Positions 23,801 to 34,700 of a DNA stretch of 64,000 nt are shown in pieces. Numbering within the stretch: position 1 is the stretch's first letter; every line of letters begins with the position of its first letter. The DNA is from Amorphophallus konjac. Its lineage: Eukaryota > Streptophyta > Magnoliopsida > Alismatales > Araceae. The translations under genes and the position numbers were made by a program. The stretch covers positions 319,033,933-319,097,932 of the forward strand of contig CM040123.1 in the NCBI GenBank assembly GCA_022559845.1, written 5' to 3'. The notes below the pieces were generated by a model. That model made no database searches, was not told where the DNA came from, and saw nothing but the letters and a program-made list of their open reading frames with translations.

Positions 23801-24525
23801 AATCGTCATGAAGACCGCAAAAACCCTGACCTGACCTGGCATTTCTACTTCTCCTTTTCTTTTTCAACGGTCAAAAAGGGTTTCCCAGTATAGAAAGGGG
23901 TTTGAAGAATCGTCATGAAGACCGCAAAAACCCTGACCTGACCTGGCATTTCTACTTCTCCTTTTCTTTTTCAACGGTCAAAAAGGGTTTCCCAGTCTAC
24001 AAACACGCGAATTAATATTTCCAATATTTTCTCTGTCCTTCTAGAGAGCACTGTTGATCTGACGAGTCTAAAATCCAAGAAGAAAGGCATACGTGCATGG
24101 CAGATCTAGAGACACCTTAGGTTGCTTGGGTACCCAGGGGCCACGTACGACGTGTGTGTGTGTGTGTGAAGAGAGAGAGAGAGAGGCAGGCAGGGGAGGA
24201 GTGCACCAAAACCCTTTGCCTCGCGACCTGACATGGGGAATTACTACTGGCATGCACGAAAGCCCCTCAATGCGGAACCACTCCCAATTAATGTTATCAC
24301 GACGTTCGGAGTTGGTTAATTAACATGACGCATATACCGAGATCCTCCTGATCCTGTCACCAACTGTTGCACCATGATCATATATACCTGGAGCTGTTTC
24401 TCCAAGAAGGTGAGAATGGTGGCCGGGATGATCCCTCTAATCCCACCCCCATCGATGCTGAGGACGGTAATCAGCTCGCCGTAGGTTGGCGGCTGTAATC
24501 CCGGGCTTTGCGCTGCGGCTTCCAT
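8108..24525 (-). CDS. PLP2: Patatin-like phospholipase (acyl hydrolase), seven exons, complete
   Basis: Patatin-family lipid acyl hydrolases release fatty acids from membrane glycero- and galactolipids and act in lipid turnover and defence. My exon model (+ coordinates) is 24388-24525, 23208-23389, 22466-22652, 9627-9788, 9223-9528, 8480-8652 and 8108-8186. Every junction is GT-AG, phases join without error, and there is no internal stop; the product is 408 residues, normal for the family. Exon 1 carries the oxyanion motif DGGGIRG. Exon 2 carries the nucleophile elbow GTSTG. Exon 4 has the DGG of the Ser-Asp dyad ([10 protein letters not shown]). The C-terminus ends with the family's FAKMLSDE stretch. 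The ATG at 24525 is first after a TATA box about 115 bp upstream. Intron 3 is 12.7 kb owing to nested transposons. The PLP2 (pPLA-II) label is from family resemblance; the exact paralogue is uncertain. Confidence 0.92.
8999..9036. repeat. AT microsatellite in patatin intron 5
   Basis: About 19 TA units, located in the intron 8653-9222. Confidence 0.9.
9896..9931 (+). mobile_element. 5' LTR remnant of the copia element
   Basis: The phrase GTGTAGTTGAATTCACCAAACC ends in TTTCA directly before the PBS. It is matched at 22275-22305, the end of the 3' LTR. The remaining ~370 bp of the 5' LTR are deleted. Confidence 0.7.
10320..10412 (+). repeat. tRNA-like (SINE head) sequence in the copia leader
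   Basis: AACTCAGTTGGTTAGGTG resembles a Pol III A box and GAGATCGAATCTTA resembles a B box, spaced like a tRNA. No acceptor stem is complete, so this is read as a SINE remnant and not a tRNA gene. Confidence 0.35.
10428..12060 (+). pseudogene. Copia gag, protease and integrase remnants
   Basis: Gag is seen as an [17 protein letters not shown] stretch and, in another frame, [19 protein letters not shown] residues (10440-10600). A Gly/Arg-rich tract follows (10735-10830). A protease site is present at about 10980-11010 with the catalytic DSGA reduced to [10 protein letters not shown]. The pre-integrase motif [10 protein letters not shown] lies near 11393. Integrase traces include a [14 protein letters not shown] motif near 11670 and [11 protein letters not shown] near 11885. 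Frames change every one to two hundred bases and stops are frequent. The block ends where the hAT element enters the region just before the reverse transcriptase. Confidence 0.75.
12815..12970. repeat. Three copies of a GATCGGATTTGGGTGGGGTTCA phrase
   Basis: The phrase occurs at about 12817, 12853 and 12936, twice followed by GAAGAACTC. It lies inside the hAT element upstream of the captured exons. Confidence 0.75.
13466..13663 (+). pseudogene. Possible captured exon, function unknown
   Basis: An open frame reads [16 protein letters not shown] and continues through an [15 protein letters not shown] stretch to WGVSFILEK, ending at a GTATGC donor-like site at 13664. The residues look like real coding sequence and it lies 0.9 kb upstream of the kinase exons. 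I do not recognise the family. Confidence 0.4.
14600..15365 (+). pseudogene. Casein-kinase-1-like kinase fragment inside the hAT element
   Basis: Four exons with GT-AG borders join in frame: 14600-14691, 14763-14826, 14947-15076 and 15159-15365. They encode the C-lobe of a plant CK1-like serine/threonine kinase: catalytic loop [10 protein letters not shown], metal-binding LFLVDLGL (DLG in place of DFG), then the family's [14 protein letters not shown] segment and a [12 protein letters not shown] segment, ending at TGA 15363. The N-lobe with the glycine loop and catalytic lysine is not found, so no active kinase can be made from this copy. The source gene is presumably elsewhere in the genome. 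Introns are retained, so it was copied as DNA and not from mRNA. Confidence 0.8.
17205..17520 (+). pseudogene. Copia reverse transcriptase, 5' part
   Basis: After the hAT element the frame resumes with GCKWV and continues through [11 protein letters not shown], an RHVHRLDV-like segment and [17 protein letters not shown]. It breaks at the KAL codons where the long-inverted-repeat element entered. Several stops are present. Confidence 0.75.
17531..20663. mobile_element. Long-inverted-repeat DNA element with TTA target duplication
   Basis: The 3133-bp AT-rich element begins GCCTCAATTTGATACGGAG and ends with the complement of GTCTCAATTTGACACGGAG. The target duplication is TTA (17528-17530 and 20664-20666), as in PIF/Harbinger and Tourist elements. 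The inverted similarity extends at least 170 bp from each end (17531-17700 against 20490-20663). Further in, both arms carry related repeats of a TTGATAAATAACATCANTAAT module in opposite orientation, so the whole folds back. A roughly 210-bp block is directly repeated in the left arm (17938-18150 and 18243-18456). No transposase frame is visible. It interrupts the copia reverse transcriptase. Confidence 0.75.
19350..19590. repeat. CT-rich minisatellite in the inverted-repeat element
   Basis: Several imperfect copies of a CTCTCACACACCTAATTAATGCCCACC-like unit with CT runs, near the centre of the element. Confidence 0.6.
20667..21885 (+). pseudogene. Copia reverse transcriptase 3' part and RNase H
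   Basis: The frame resumes after the inserted element with the APRAWFQ region. A YVDDI-type catalytic site is followed by [19 protein letters not shown] and [12 protein letters not shown] (20840-21060). RNase H appears as [14 protein letters not shown] at 21470-21525, then HARTE near 21668 and frame-shifted remnants of the C-terminal ADLLTK motif near 21785. A CT/AT/GT microsatellite (20785-20845) has expanded inside the reverse transcriptase. Stops and frameshifts are numerous. Confidence 0.75.
21896..22305 (+). mobile_element. 3' LTR of the copia element
   Basis: 410 bp from TGTTAGGGG to ACCGTTCA, directly downstream of RNase H. The TG...CA termini fit an LTR, and its end matches the remnant before the PBS at 9932. 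Confidence 0.65.
23008..23034. repeat. CA microsatellite in patatin intron 2
   Basis: About 13 CA units. Confidence 0.9.
23676..23996. repeat. Three-copy 107-112 bp tandem repeat in patatin intron 1
   Basis: Copies start at 23676, 23788 and 23895 with AAGGGGTTTGAAGAATCGTC and end near CCCAGT. Copies 2 and 3 are almost identical. Copy 1 has one extra CTGAC unit and one base change. Confidence 0.95.
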
Positions 24526-24637
24526 GGCGATCGATCGAGCGATATATCTCTCACAGCAAGAACAGGAGGAGAGAGATCAGAAGAAGGCTTCTGCGCGAAT
24601 GAACTTGTGCGATATCCAGGGTCTGCAAGGTACGTAG

Positions 24638-24649
24638 GCTTTTATATGG
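24638..24649 (-). promoter_or_regulatory. TATA box of the patatin-like gene
   Basis: The minus strand reads CCATATAAAAGC about 115 bp upstream of the ATG at 24525, the right distance for a plant core promoter with a short 5' UTR. Confidence 0.65.
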
Positions 24650-24711
24650 AAGAGAGTTCGGCGGGGGATCAAGCAAGAGTCTGAAGCATCTCATCTCATC
24701 CCCATCCCATC

Positions 24712-25564
24712 CCATAATTTGTTGCTACACGAAAAGGAAAGACGATGCATGTTAAGCCGCGCCATGGAAGGAGGACTCCCAATTCCCTGGACTACCGTGC
24801 ATGCGCATGTCCTAACTCTAATTAATACGGATGACTCTTGAGATGTCACTATATATGACCTTGGAGAATTAATGGTCATCATAGACCTGAATGCATGCAT
24901 GGTTGAAGTTCCACATTCTAGATGATACTGATGACTAATAATGTATATCTAATTATTATATTCTAGAGGTGGTGTTTCTTAGGGAAAGTGTCTTTTATAT
25001 GGATTAACTTTTTCTTGGTGCCACAAGGTGGGCCACCACTTGAAGGGATAAGATCTCATTAATTAATTTCTTCACAGATTAGTGTTGAAACAGGACTTTA
25101 GTTATCACGTCTGTGTGCTTTGGACCCTAAGGGATCTCGTTGGGAAATTTTCTAGTGAAGACGAATTATCTTACAAGGTGATCTTTTCAAATAATTTTAT
25201 GTGTTGAAGGCAAGCCATGCATATATTTTGACTCAATACTAACATATATATACCTTTGTTGGAGAATTTTCAGTGCTTCCAACTAATCTCTGGGTGGAGC
25301 TGCCCTTAATTTTGATACTCTTCTTGTCTCTCAACTGAGGAGAATTTTCAGTGCTTCCAACTAATCTCTGGGTGGAGCTGCCCTTAATTTTGATACTCTT
25401 CTTGTCTCTCAACTGAGTTCTCACAATATTCAGTGCTGAGAAAATAATATCAACTTAGCCCACGACTTACTGTGGTAATCTCACCACCTCCCCCTTTTGG
25501 GGGAGGTCCCTAATTCGATCTCGGGCTCTCCCTCCCCATTTTTTTTAGAGAGAGAGAGAGAGAG
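24712..25564. repeat. Patatin upstream region, duplicated in the ELP2 intron
   Basis: This ~850-bp segment, starting about 65 bp upstream of the TATA box, matches 37376-38146 in the same orientation with few differences. The left junction shares CCATA and the right junction falls in an AG dinucleotide run. It contains a 78-bp perfect tandem duplication (25261-25338 and 25339-25416) that is single at 37922. Its right part (25478-25540) has a tRNA B-box-like AATTCGATCTC phrase and may be a SINE remnant. Confidence 0.9.
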
Positions 25565-27745
25565 AAGAGAATATTCTGCAGGTCTTTCAAATTGGTACAG
25601 GGGTCTCGGCTGTGATCAACGATTTGTCGTTACAAGCTAGCCTTCGTCAAGTAATTAATAAGATGGAGCCAGTTTTCATATTTGTTCAAATTCTAGGCCG
25701 TGGTGGTAAAAGGTGAATGCATATGACTTCCAACCGGAGAATCAGATGGAGATGTAGTAGTAGAGCTTAAGATGAGATCATGACCCCCGACGACTTCTAC
25801 TTGTTTGTACCCATCAAAAGGAAGGGTGTTATTTTGAAAAAATATATATATATATATTTTGTTAAAATAAATCAAAATGTATTAACTTTTTTTTACGAAA
25901 AAAGAAAATTTTAAAAAAGAAAACCCTTGAAAGCTCTGAATAAAGACGGCAGTTTGTTTTCTAGTATTTTTCTTTGCGGATGTCGCCGCCGCTCAAGGTT
26001 GTTGGCGGGCCTACAGAGAGGCCCATTGACATGGTACCCGGGAATCCACGCCCTCCCCCCACCCCATGCAAGAAGATGCTTGTAAGAGATGAACGTATAC
26101 AACAAGTGGGTGGTTAAGAGAGGATCCCCATTTGCGTACGTATTTTGAGCATCATGTTGTTGATCCTGACTTTTTATTCGGGGTCATGATTTTTGTCGTC
26201 ATCGGCGTGTGGTTATTGGAGGTCAAGCAAGCAAGCAAGCCGGCCTGCCCTCTCACAAGGAGGCGAGGAGGCCATGGCGTTGGTGCCTTCGCCTTCCCAA
26301 TCAATGTCAATTTGTTCCCATCCCCCATCTTCACTTATCTCGATGATGACTTCGAAGGGCGCAGAGCGCAAAGCCTTTTCACGAGGATACCTTACTCGTG
26401 TGGACGTGGGAAAATCCCCCACCCCGGGAGACGGCTAACAACTTATTTGACAAGTCGACGGGGAGTCCACGTGACGTAAATTCATGCGGAGAGATCGAGG
26501 AGAAGAGTAGCAGGGTTGTTGTGAAAGAATCCTCAAGCTACTTACTCTCTTTCTGGTTTCGTGCCCCTGCCACGTGCACATCTTATTTAAGGTGCTTCGT
26601 TATAATTCTTTTATTTGTTTATAAAAAAAATAAAATTATCACTCAGACACATTTGACAAGACCCCCTCAATTTTTTAAAGATGCAATCTCGTCCCGTTAT
26701 AACTTCTCTTAAAATAAAAATAAATTGTACCATATTTCTTTTGAGGGAGAAGGCCCGACTTGCAACCCACGTCCCTACCTCACGCTTGTCCCCTCCCTCC
26801 TCTCCTCTCCTCTCCTCCTCTCCTCTCCTTGCGTGTTAAACTCAAACCCCCGAAGGCAGAGGGCGTCTTCCAATTAATTAGAGTATTACACGTGTTTTTT
26901 TATTGTCTGCCAAATAAGTCCATATAAAACTCTAAAATTATGCCGCTTTTGCCAAAAAGATAGTTACTCGTTTTCAACAATTTTAAAAAGTTGGGTTAAA
27001 AATTAGCATACTATACTTTTTTTAGGTAAAAAGAAATTCTTAAAAAAAGAAAATACTCCCAAACACACTTATATAAAGAATGGGACTTTCAATTCTGCAA
27101 TTCTTCGAAGAGAAGCTGGGATCATGTTCCTCTACGAGGACTGTCTGCAGCACATGACTCGTAAGAGTAAACAATAAGTTGATAGTTAGTTACTAGGTTG
27201 ATGCTCCTAATTCCATGGATGGGGTTGACATACCTTTATACCTTTTGGGGACTCTGACTATAGATGGATCTGAAGCCACCAGCAACAGTCGAGAAGAGTT
27301 TATGCAACGACTAACAGTTCATGGCAAGAAGAAGAAGCACAGATTTGGACCCGCTCCTTCCAGCTGTACACTCAAATTGCCCATATTTTATGTAGAATAC
27401 ATTTACAATCTGAGGAAACCTAGCATGCTTGATCCACTCGGGGAATGGGAGGGGGGGTACCAAAAGGGTCTCTAGAGCGTCTGCTGCAATCTTTTGTTAG
27501 TCTGGCCAACTGCAAGATAATGACAGGTCTCATCATTCCGGATGGCATGGTTTAAACCAACTCACATTTTTTGGGAAAGCTTATGATCCGGGCGCTCAGG
27601 CCACATCACCGATTCTGCCAAGATTATGTTGGTAATATGAAGCCATCTTCTACTCCGCAGACTCGAGAAAGAAGGTGAGCTCACTCGCACCAGAATGGTT
27701 GCCAGACTAAAGAAAACGAGGGAATCGAGCTCCTCAACTAAGCGA
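25565..27745. other. Gene-free spacer between patatin promoter and ELP2 3' end
   Basis: Short open frames occur on both strands but none shows a recognisable domain or splice structure. A TCCTC-type run lies at 26795-26830. The stretch next to 27745 should hold the ELP2 3' UTR; I could not pick a convincing polyadenylation signal. Confidence 0.5.
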
Positions 27746-30700
27746 TCAACTAAAAGTGACTTCAAAAATCCTCACACAATGATCTGCACCACAAGAAGCA
27801 AGCTGCATCGTTCTGGAGTTCCCAGAGTTGTCGTCCCTCCAAAGCAACCGGTTAACCGTAGAAACATGGCATAGGAAAGGATCAAACCGAACGGTAATGA
27901 CAGCACCAAACTTTGATGGAGTTGAGCTATCAGAAAACAGGCTCCACAGCTCTATCGATCCATTCTCCATACCAACAGCAAGAAACCCCGTATTGCATGA
28001 CCTATCACAGCCAACCCATGATAAAGCCGTCACGCTGCAGCTGAACTGCGGCAAAGCCAGGATTTGCCGGACATGGGTCTCCTCAATTGCCCAGATCTTA
28101 ACAGTCTTGTCTCTTGAACCCGTAGCAAATTGATGACCAAATGGATTCCACGAACAAGCCCAAATTATTCTTTTGTGAGCTTCTTGCCTGGAAACTAGCT
28201 GATAACTGACCTCATTCCCTGATTAAAGTTTGAGCCAACAAATTAGGTGTGCATCATCTCAAAGCAAGATTAAAAGAATAAACCATAAAACAAGTATCTA
28301 CGGGGAAAAGATCTGAAATTTTCAAGCCAATCAAGCTCCAATTGTTTGTAACGAGCTACAGATCCGGAAATTCCCCTTTGGTGTTTTCTAAGGTGGGGTG
28401 GGGGGGGGGATGAAACTTATTTAGTGCTTTTTCATGCAAGCATGTGAAGCAACATTTTTTGAAGTATTACGTGGTTGCAGCCTTTCTTGTTATGCATATG
28501 AACAGTATGGGGCTTGCAAGACGATCTATTATATCCTTATAACAAATTAAATTAGGCTTACCAGATTTATTAATGGAGAACACAGAAAAATGGCGATCTC
28601 TAGACACCGCTAACAGAAATGAATCATCATGTGAAAATTCTATTTGCGTCACTGTTAGGCTGTGAGAGTGCAATCGACATACAGCTTTCCATGATCCAAC
28701 TTCCCAAAGCCATATTTCTGCAACGGCAGCTGATTGTGCCTGCAGGATGCTATCATAAGAGAGTGCATGCAATAGACATGACACAGCATATTCTCGACAT
28801 ATAAAATGTGTAAACTAAGATCAGGATAATTGTTGATGTATGGAAGATTGTCATAGACCAGACGTTCAAGTAAACAAAAAAGGACAGAAAATTATAAGTG
28901 TTTGTTATTTCAATTTCTATGTCAAGCATTTTAATTGTTTGGAAGGCTGGAACTTGCTTGCATTGTAGGACAACATAGAAATGTAATATCCATAGAGAAA
29001 ATGCTCCAAGGACTTGTGGTCATGTTGCGATCACTTTGTTCCAACTTTCCCCTCCAAAGCCAGAATAACTTCATAACAGCCAGCCAGTGAACATCAAAAT
29101 ATTTTATCTCATGGATGGTACACTTGAGTTTGGGAATCTCACATACAATTAAGAAATGTGACAACAAAATAATAATAATAATTTCTTGTATCACTATTTA
29201 GTTACTGATGTTTTTAATTCTGTAAAGTCAGATGGTCACAACAACATAAAAGTATCGAAGACAAAAGTAGGAAGCAATATGGTCTTGTGTATTTATGTCA
29301 TCAAATAACATAGCTGAACTTGAAGCAGAAAATCTGCATTAGACTTAATCTAGGATATGCTGGAGATTTCTATTTTCATGACTCACTTGTAAATCCCATA
29401 AACATAAACAACGTCCTCAGGCAAGATACTCTTCCCATATGCAAATTATATACGCCACTTTTTGAGCTATGCACAAGCGTCCAGGGAGTTACAATTCAAA
29501 TTCTATAAGCCAGTGAATCATAAGATAAACATGTCACATCATAAGTTTTTTTCCCAAAGAAAGTGTGGATTTCACGACCAATTTTAGAAGACTACAGAGA
29601 GTGGCAGTACAAGTGGCAGTGGAAGTTACAGATTTTTATAATTCTGTCACTATTTAAAAGTAATGTTATGAATAAATCTACTCCAGTTATAAAGGAAAGA
29701 GAAAGCTCCATTTCCTATTTTAATTTTGACCCCTTTCTCAATCCGCTTCGCCAGCCTTACGATGCCTTTGATGGAAGAGATGTTAACATCTGATTATGTG
29801 TTTAAAGGTAAAAATTTCTGACAATTGCCACAGTATTGTTTAGGAAACTTTATCACCTCAGAAGTATGCTTCAATTTGTTCATCTAATGGATAAACATTT
29901 AATAATTCAGCCTCTTGCATTTAAAAGCAATATCATCATACATGATTCTCTTCAACTTCCAGAAAGGAACTTGGGTGTGCCTACTTGCAGCATATGCTAG
30001 TCTTTTATGTTTCTTCTGAGGCAACAGTTTATAGTTCATGTCACTCTAAATTGTTGATAAAAGTCAGACATGGTAGTTCGCATGTGATATTCCAGTTTAT
30101 CGACCAGCACCTATTTATTCCAATACCAAGATAAAAACACAGAAAAGAGTGAGACCATGTTGTGGCCACAATAAAGAACCCAAATGATATAAAAAGAAAA
30201 TAAAGACGCCATCAGGATTAATTGATCAGTTAGAAAAGACAAGATGGCAAGTCAAACAACACAAAAGCTTATATAACACTAAAATTAATGAAAGAATTAT
30301 GTATATTAACAAGCATCTTACTTGTTAATGTTAATACTAAAACAAAAAAGACAAGTAGAAGAAAACCATCTACCTTGCAAGATGAAGCAACAAGCTTTCC
30401 TTCATGGTCACAGCGTACGGAAAATAACTCATTTCCATGACCGTAAAGTTTGTGCGATTCAGGCCATAGTGTATGCCATGCTAGTTGTTCCTCAACAGGA
30501 GGTTTGGTCAAAACAGTTGGCACTGCATCTGGGACAGATTCTAGAGAATCCATGACATCAAGGTCACCGCTGTTTGAAACCTTGGTTGAAGCTGCACATG
30601 TTGAAAAAATAAGCACATGTTGAAAAAATAAAAGCATCTATTAAAATGCACTCCATATAATAACCAACAACTAGATTGCAAAAAATGCTGACATCAAGAA

Positions 30701-31713
30701 ACAATACAAGTCATTCTGCCGCCTTACGGTTTATTGGACGTCATCAATATCCATGTACAAAGCAATATGCCTACACAATAATAACTGAAGAAAATAAGAC
30801 CACCACCATCAGAAAAACCTCCTTATGAATAAAAGAAAGGGATTTTTGCATATCAACCATCCTTAGAACAAAAAATATAGATTTATCATTCCTGTATTTG
30901 TATTTGCATATCATTAAAAATGTCAATATCGTGCAAAAAGACCACAGAATGGTCTTTTGCACATGAAAATAATGTGAAAAGACCATTATGTGGTCCTTTT
31001 GCACAATAATGATATTTTTAATGATATGTGTGCAAATAAAGGGAAAAAAATCCCATGGCCATATACATGGTTCGCCGTCTCGCGAGATCTCGCCGAAATC
31101 TCGGTCTCGCCGCGTCCACGAGGCGCGAGGCGACGCCGAGGTCCCGTGCTTTGGCGGGGTTCGTTCGGGCGGGAGGCGGTGCGTTCGGGCGCAGGCGGAA
31201 CCGGCCGGTCCGGTCGGGTGACTCGGGTCCGCGGTTAAAGCCTTAAAGGCTTAAACAGTTAAACCCTCCCCCCCCGTGACATGTTCGAGGCTTCGAGCAG
31301 CCCACACGCCCCACCCCAGCTCTCGCCTCCACAGCCGCACGCACGCAGTCGCCGGAGCTGCCCTCCCCGCCCGCCGATCACGTCGACGGACCTCGCCGGC
31401 ATCGGATCTCTCAGCGGACGGTCGATCGGCGCTCCCCCTCTCTCCGGTATGCCACGGTGCCACCTTCCTCACGCGCCTTCTCCTCCTCCCCCCCCCCCCC
31501 CGCCCCGTCTTCCTCCTTCCCCATCCTTCTCCCTCATCTCCGGTCGTCTCCCAGCCTCCCTCTCTCTCCGTCTCTCTTTCTTTCTCCCCCCACGTCTCTC
31601 CTCCCACACTCCTGCTCTCTCTCTCTCTGTCTCCCGTCCGGACGCCGATCTCTATCTCCCTCTCTCTCTCTCCCCCCGTCCACACTCTCTCTGTAACCCA
31701 CCCTCCCTCTCCC

Positions 31714-31751
<38 letters not shown>

Positions 31752-34700
31752 TGGGTGTGGGTGTCTGTCTCCCCTACACTCTCCCCGCCTCCCACCCTCT
31801 GTCTCTCCCCCCGGCCGCCGATCTCTCTCTCTCTCTCTCTCCGCGACACTCTCTCAGTCTCTCTGTCTCCCACCCTCTCTCTCCCCGCCTCCCACACTCC
31901 CTCATACACACACTCTCTCTCTCTCTGTCCCTCTCTCTGTCTCTCCCCCCCCGGCCCTCGATCTCTCCTCCCGCCCTCTCTCTGTCTCCCACCCTTCGTC
32001 TCTCTCTCTCTCTCTCTGTCCCTCTCAATCACTCTCTGTCTGTCTCTCCCCCCCGTCCCCCGATCTCTCTCTCCCTCTCTCTGTCCCTCTCTCTCTCTCC
32101 CCCCGGCCCCCGAGATCTCCCCCCCGACAGGGAGAGGGAGGATGGGTTACAGACACCCTCACTCTCTCTCCCTCTCTCTGTCCCTCTGTCTCTCTCCCGC
32201 CGACCACCGATCTCTCCTCCCCCCTCTCTCTGTCTCCCACCCTCCGTCTCTCTCTCTCTCTCCCTCTCAATCACTCTATGTCTGTAGAGAGGGCGAGAGA
32301 GAGACAGACGGAGAGGGAGGAGACAGAAAAAAAATTATTGAATTTTTTATAGTTTATAATTTAATGTTAATTTTTTTGTTAATTGTTTTAGTTTATTTCT
32401 TCGAAATTGTTGATAAAAGTGACAGCGGTCTTCGGAAAATAGCGAATTCTTGAAGAATTACTTAAATTTCAGAAGGTATAATTTTATATTTGCTGTAATA
32501 TTTTTTTTGTTCATGTTGTTGTTAGTGAGGTGTATGATATAATTGAGACATGGTGTTGTTTGTTTATTTTTTGTTTTACATATGATATATTATTTATGTT
32601 TTTTCTATCAGAGATTCAGAAACATGTCTTCTGAAGACATAGGTTGGCAATATGGGAAGCCTGTAGGAAGGGGATCGGAATGTAATTTTTGTGGGAAGGT
32701 AATGAAGGCAGGTGGTGTTACAAGATTAAAGAATCATTTGATTGGAGAAAAAAGATAAGATGTAACCAAGTGTCCGAGTTGTCCACCTAAAGTCCGTAAA
32801 CAATTAAAAGAAACTAAAGAACAGAAGGGTAAGAAAGCTATGAAACAAACAGCAAATAGAGAGCAGATTATGGAAGAGTTGCGTCAAATGGGAAGGGATG
32901 ATGATGATGATGAGTCTGATGATGATTGTGAAGAAGTGCCAGAGCATGGAGCTAGTACTAGTGGAACTGGTAAGAAAGCCAAACGGGCATAGTTGATTTT
33001 ATGCGCCGTAGTTCAAGTATGAGGATTTCTGAACCACAGATAGAGTCTAGAAAATACAAATCTGATGATGCCAAACAACAAAGAATACAATCAATGTTGA
33101 GTAAAGGAAAATTTAAAGAGTCTCTTGGAAAGGTGGTATCAAAATTTTTTATCTACAATCACATTCCAGCCAATGTTGCAGGTGACCATCATTTCAAGAA
33201 TATGATAACTGAAGCTCAACAACTTGGTCGTGGAGTACTTCCACCCACCCCTAAGGAAATCTTAGGAAAATATCTTGATGAATTGGTTCTTGAAATGGAA
33301 GCTGAAATTAAGAAATTGGAACCACATTGGGATGTACATGGGTGCTCTCTTTTATGTGATGGGTGGACAGGACCTACAAAAATGTCCATCATTAATTTCA
33401 TGGTGTACAGTGCAGGTCGTGTTATTTTTCTAGACTCTGTTGATGCCACAGGAAAGGAAAAAAATCATGAATACATAATGAACTTAATGGAGGACAATGT
33501 TAAACAAATTGGAAAGGGAAGAGTTGTACAAATTATTACAGATAATGCTAGCAGCTACAAAAAAGTAGGTAAATTGTTATCGAATAAGTACTCTCTTTTT
33601 TGGACTCCATGCACTGCACATTGTATTGATTTGATGTTTGAAGCTATGGCAAAAGCATAGCATGGTGAAGAAGGCCGTGGATATGGGCAGACTTGTCACA
33701 AGATTTATATATAATCATGATTGGGTTGTAGATCGAGTGCGAAAAACTTGTGGTCGAGATATAATTCAACCTGGAGCTACTCGATTTGCAACAAATTATC
33801 TTACCCTTCAAAGTTTGGTGAGAGAGAAAGATGGTCTGCGGAGTTTTTTTCTTAGATCAGAATGGTCCAATTCTCAGTATAGCATCAGCCCAGTTGGAAA
33901 AAACGTGGAACAAATTATATGCACTCCTATGTTTTGGGATTATGCAAGAGATGTAATAAAAATTATGGAGCCAATGTATCAAGTTTTGAGAGTTATGGAT
34001 ACTGAGAGATATCCAAGTATGGGTTTAGTATACCATTCTATGATCATTATGAAGGAAGGCATCAAGGTATCTTCTACAAGAAATTGGACTTGGGTACATA
34101 AGATTATTGATGAGAGATGGCTGAAATCTATGGATGCACCTATCTACAAGGCTGATAAATACTAAACTTTGAATTTTAATAGTTTTTATCTTTCAATTTA
34201 GTATTATTTATTAAAAGACATAATGAATTCATTCCTTGATGATTTTATATGATCAGCATATTTTCTTAACCCCAAGTATCAATATAAGCAAAAATTGGGG
34301 GATGATCAGGCATTGATCAACGCTATGCATGAAGTATTTGAGAAATTACTTCCTAAATCTAAGGGGAGAGCACAATTTGGCAATGAGGTAATTTTGAGTT
34401 ATTTACCTTAAGATTATATTTTTAACACTAAGATGTTTCTTATATTTATCTTGATAGATTGTCAAGTTTAGAGATGCACTAGTCTCTTTTGGGACTAAGA
34501 CTGCTATAGCAAGTAGGGAAAGTATGTGGCCAGGTTAGTAGTGATAGATTTGATGGGTTTTATTTTTTTTGAAAGTGTGATGTTTTGGATTTATTGAAAT
34601 TATTTTTAACTAGATTACTTGATTTTCAGGTGAGTGGTGGAAGATGTATGGAACAGATGCTCCCACACTTAGACAACTTGCAGTTCGCGTTTTATCACAA

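Noticed and set aside
26132..26479. 115-codon open frame with a hydrophobic start
   Set aside because: Overlapping frames on both strands are equally long; no family resemblance.
27215..27475. 86-codon plus-strand open frame beside the ELP2 stop
   Set aside because: No recognisable domain, no promoter or splice evidence, in the expected ELP2 3' UTR region.
31276..32453. Two overlapping open frames of 358 and 390 codons, Ser/Pro/Leu-rich
   Set aside because: They exist only because a CT-repeat tract cannot form stop codons; no domain, and both frames of the same repeat are equally open.
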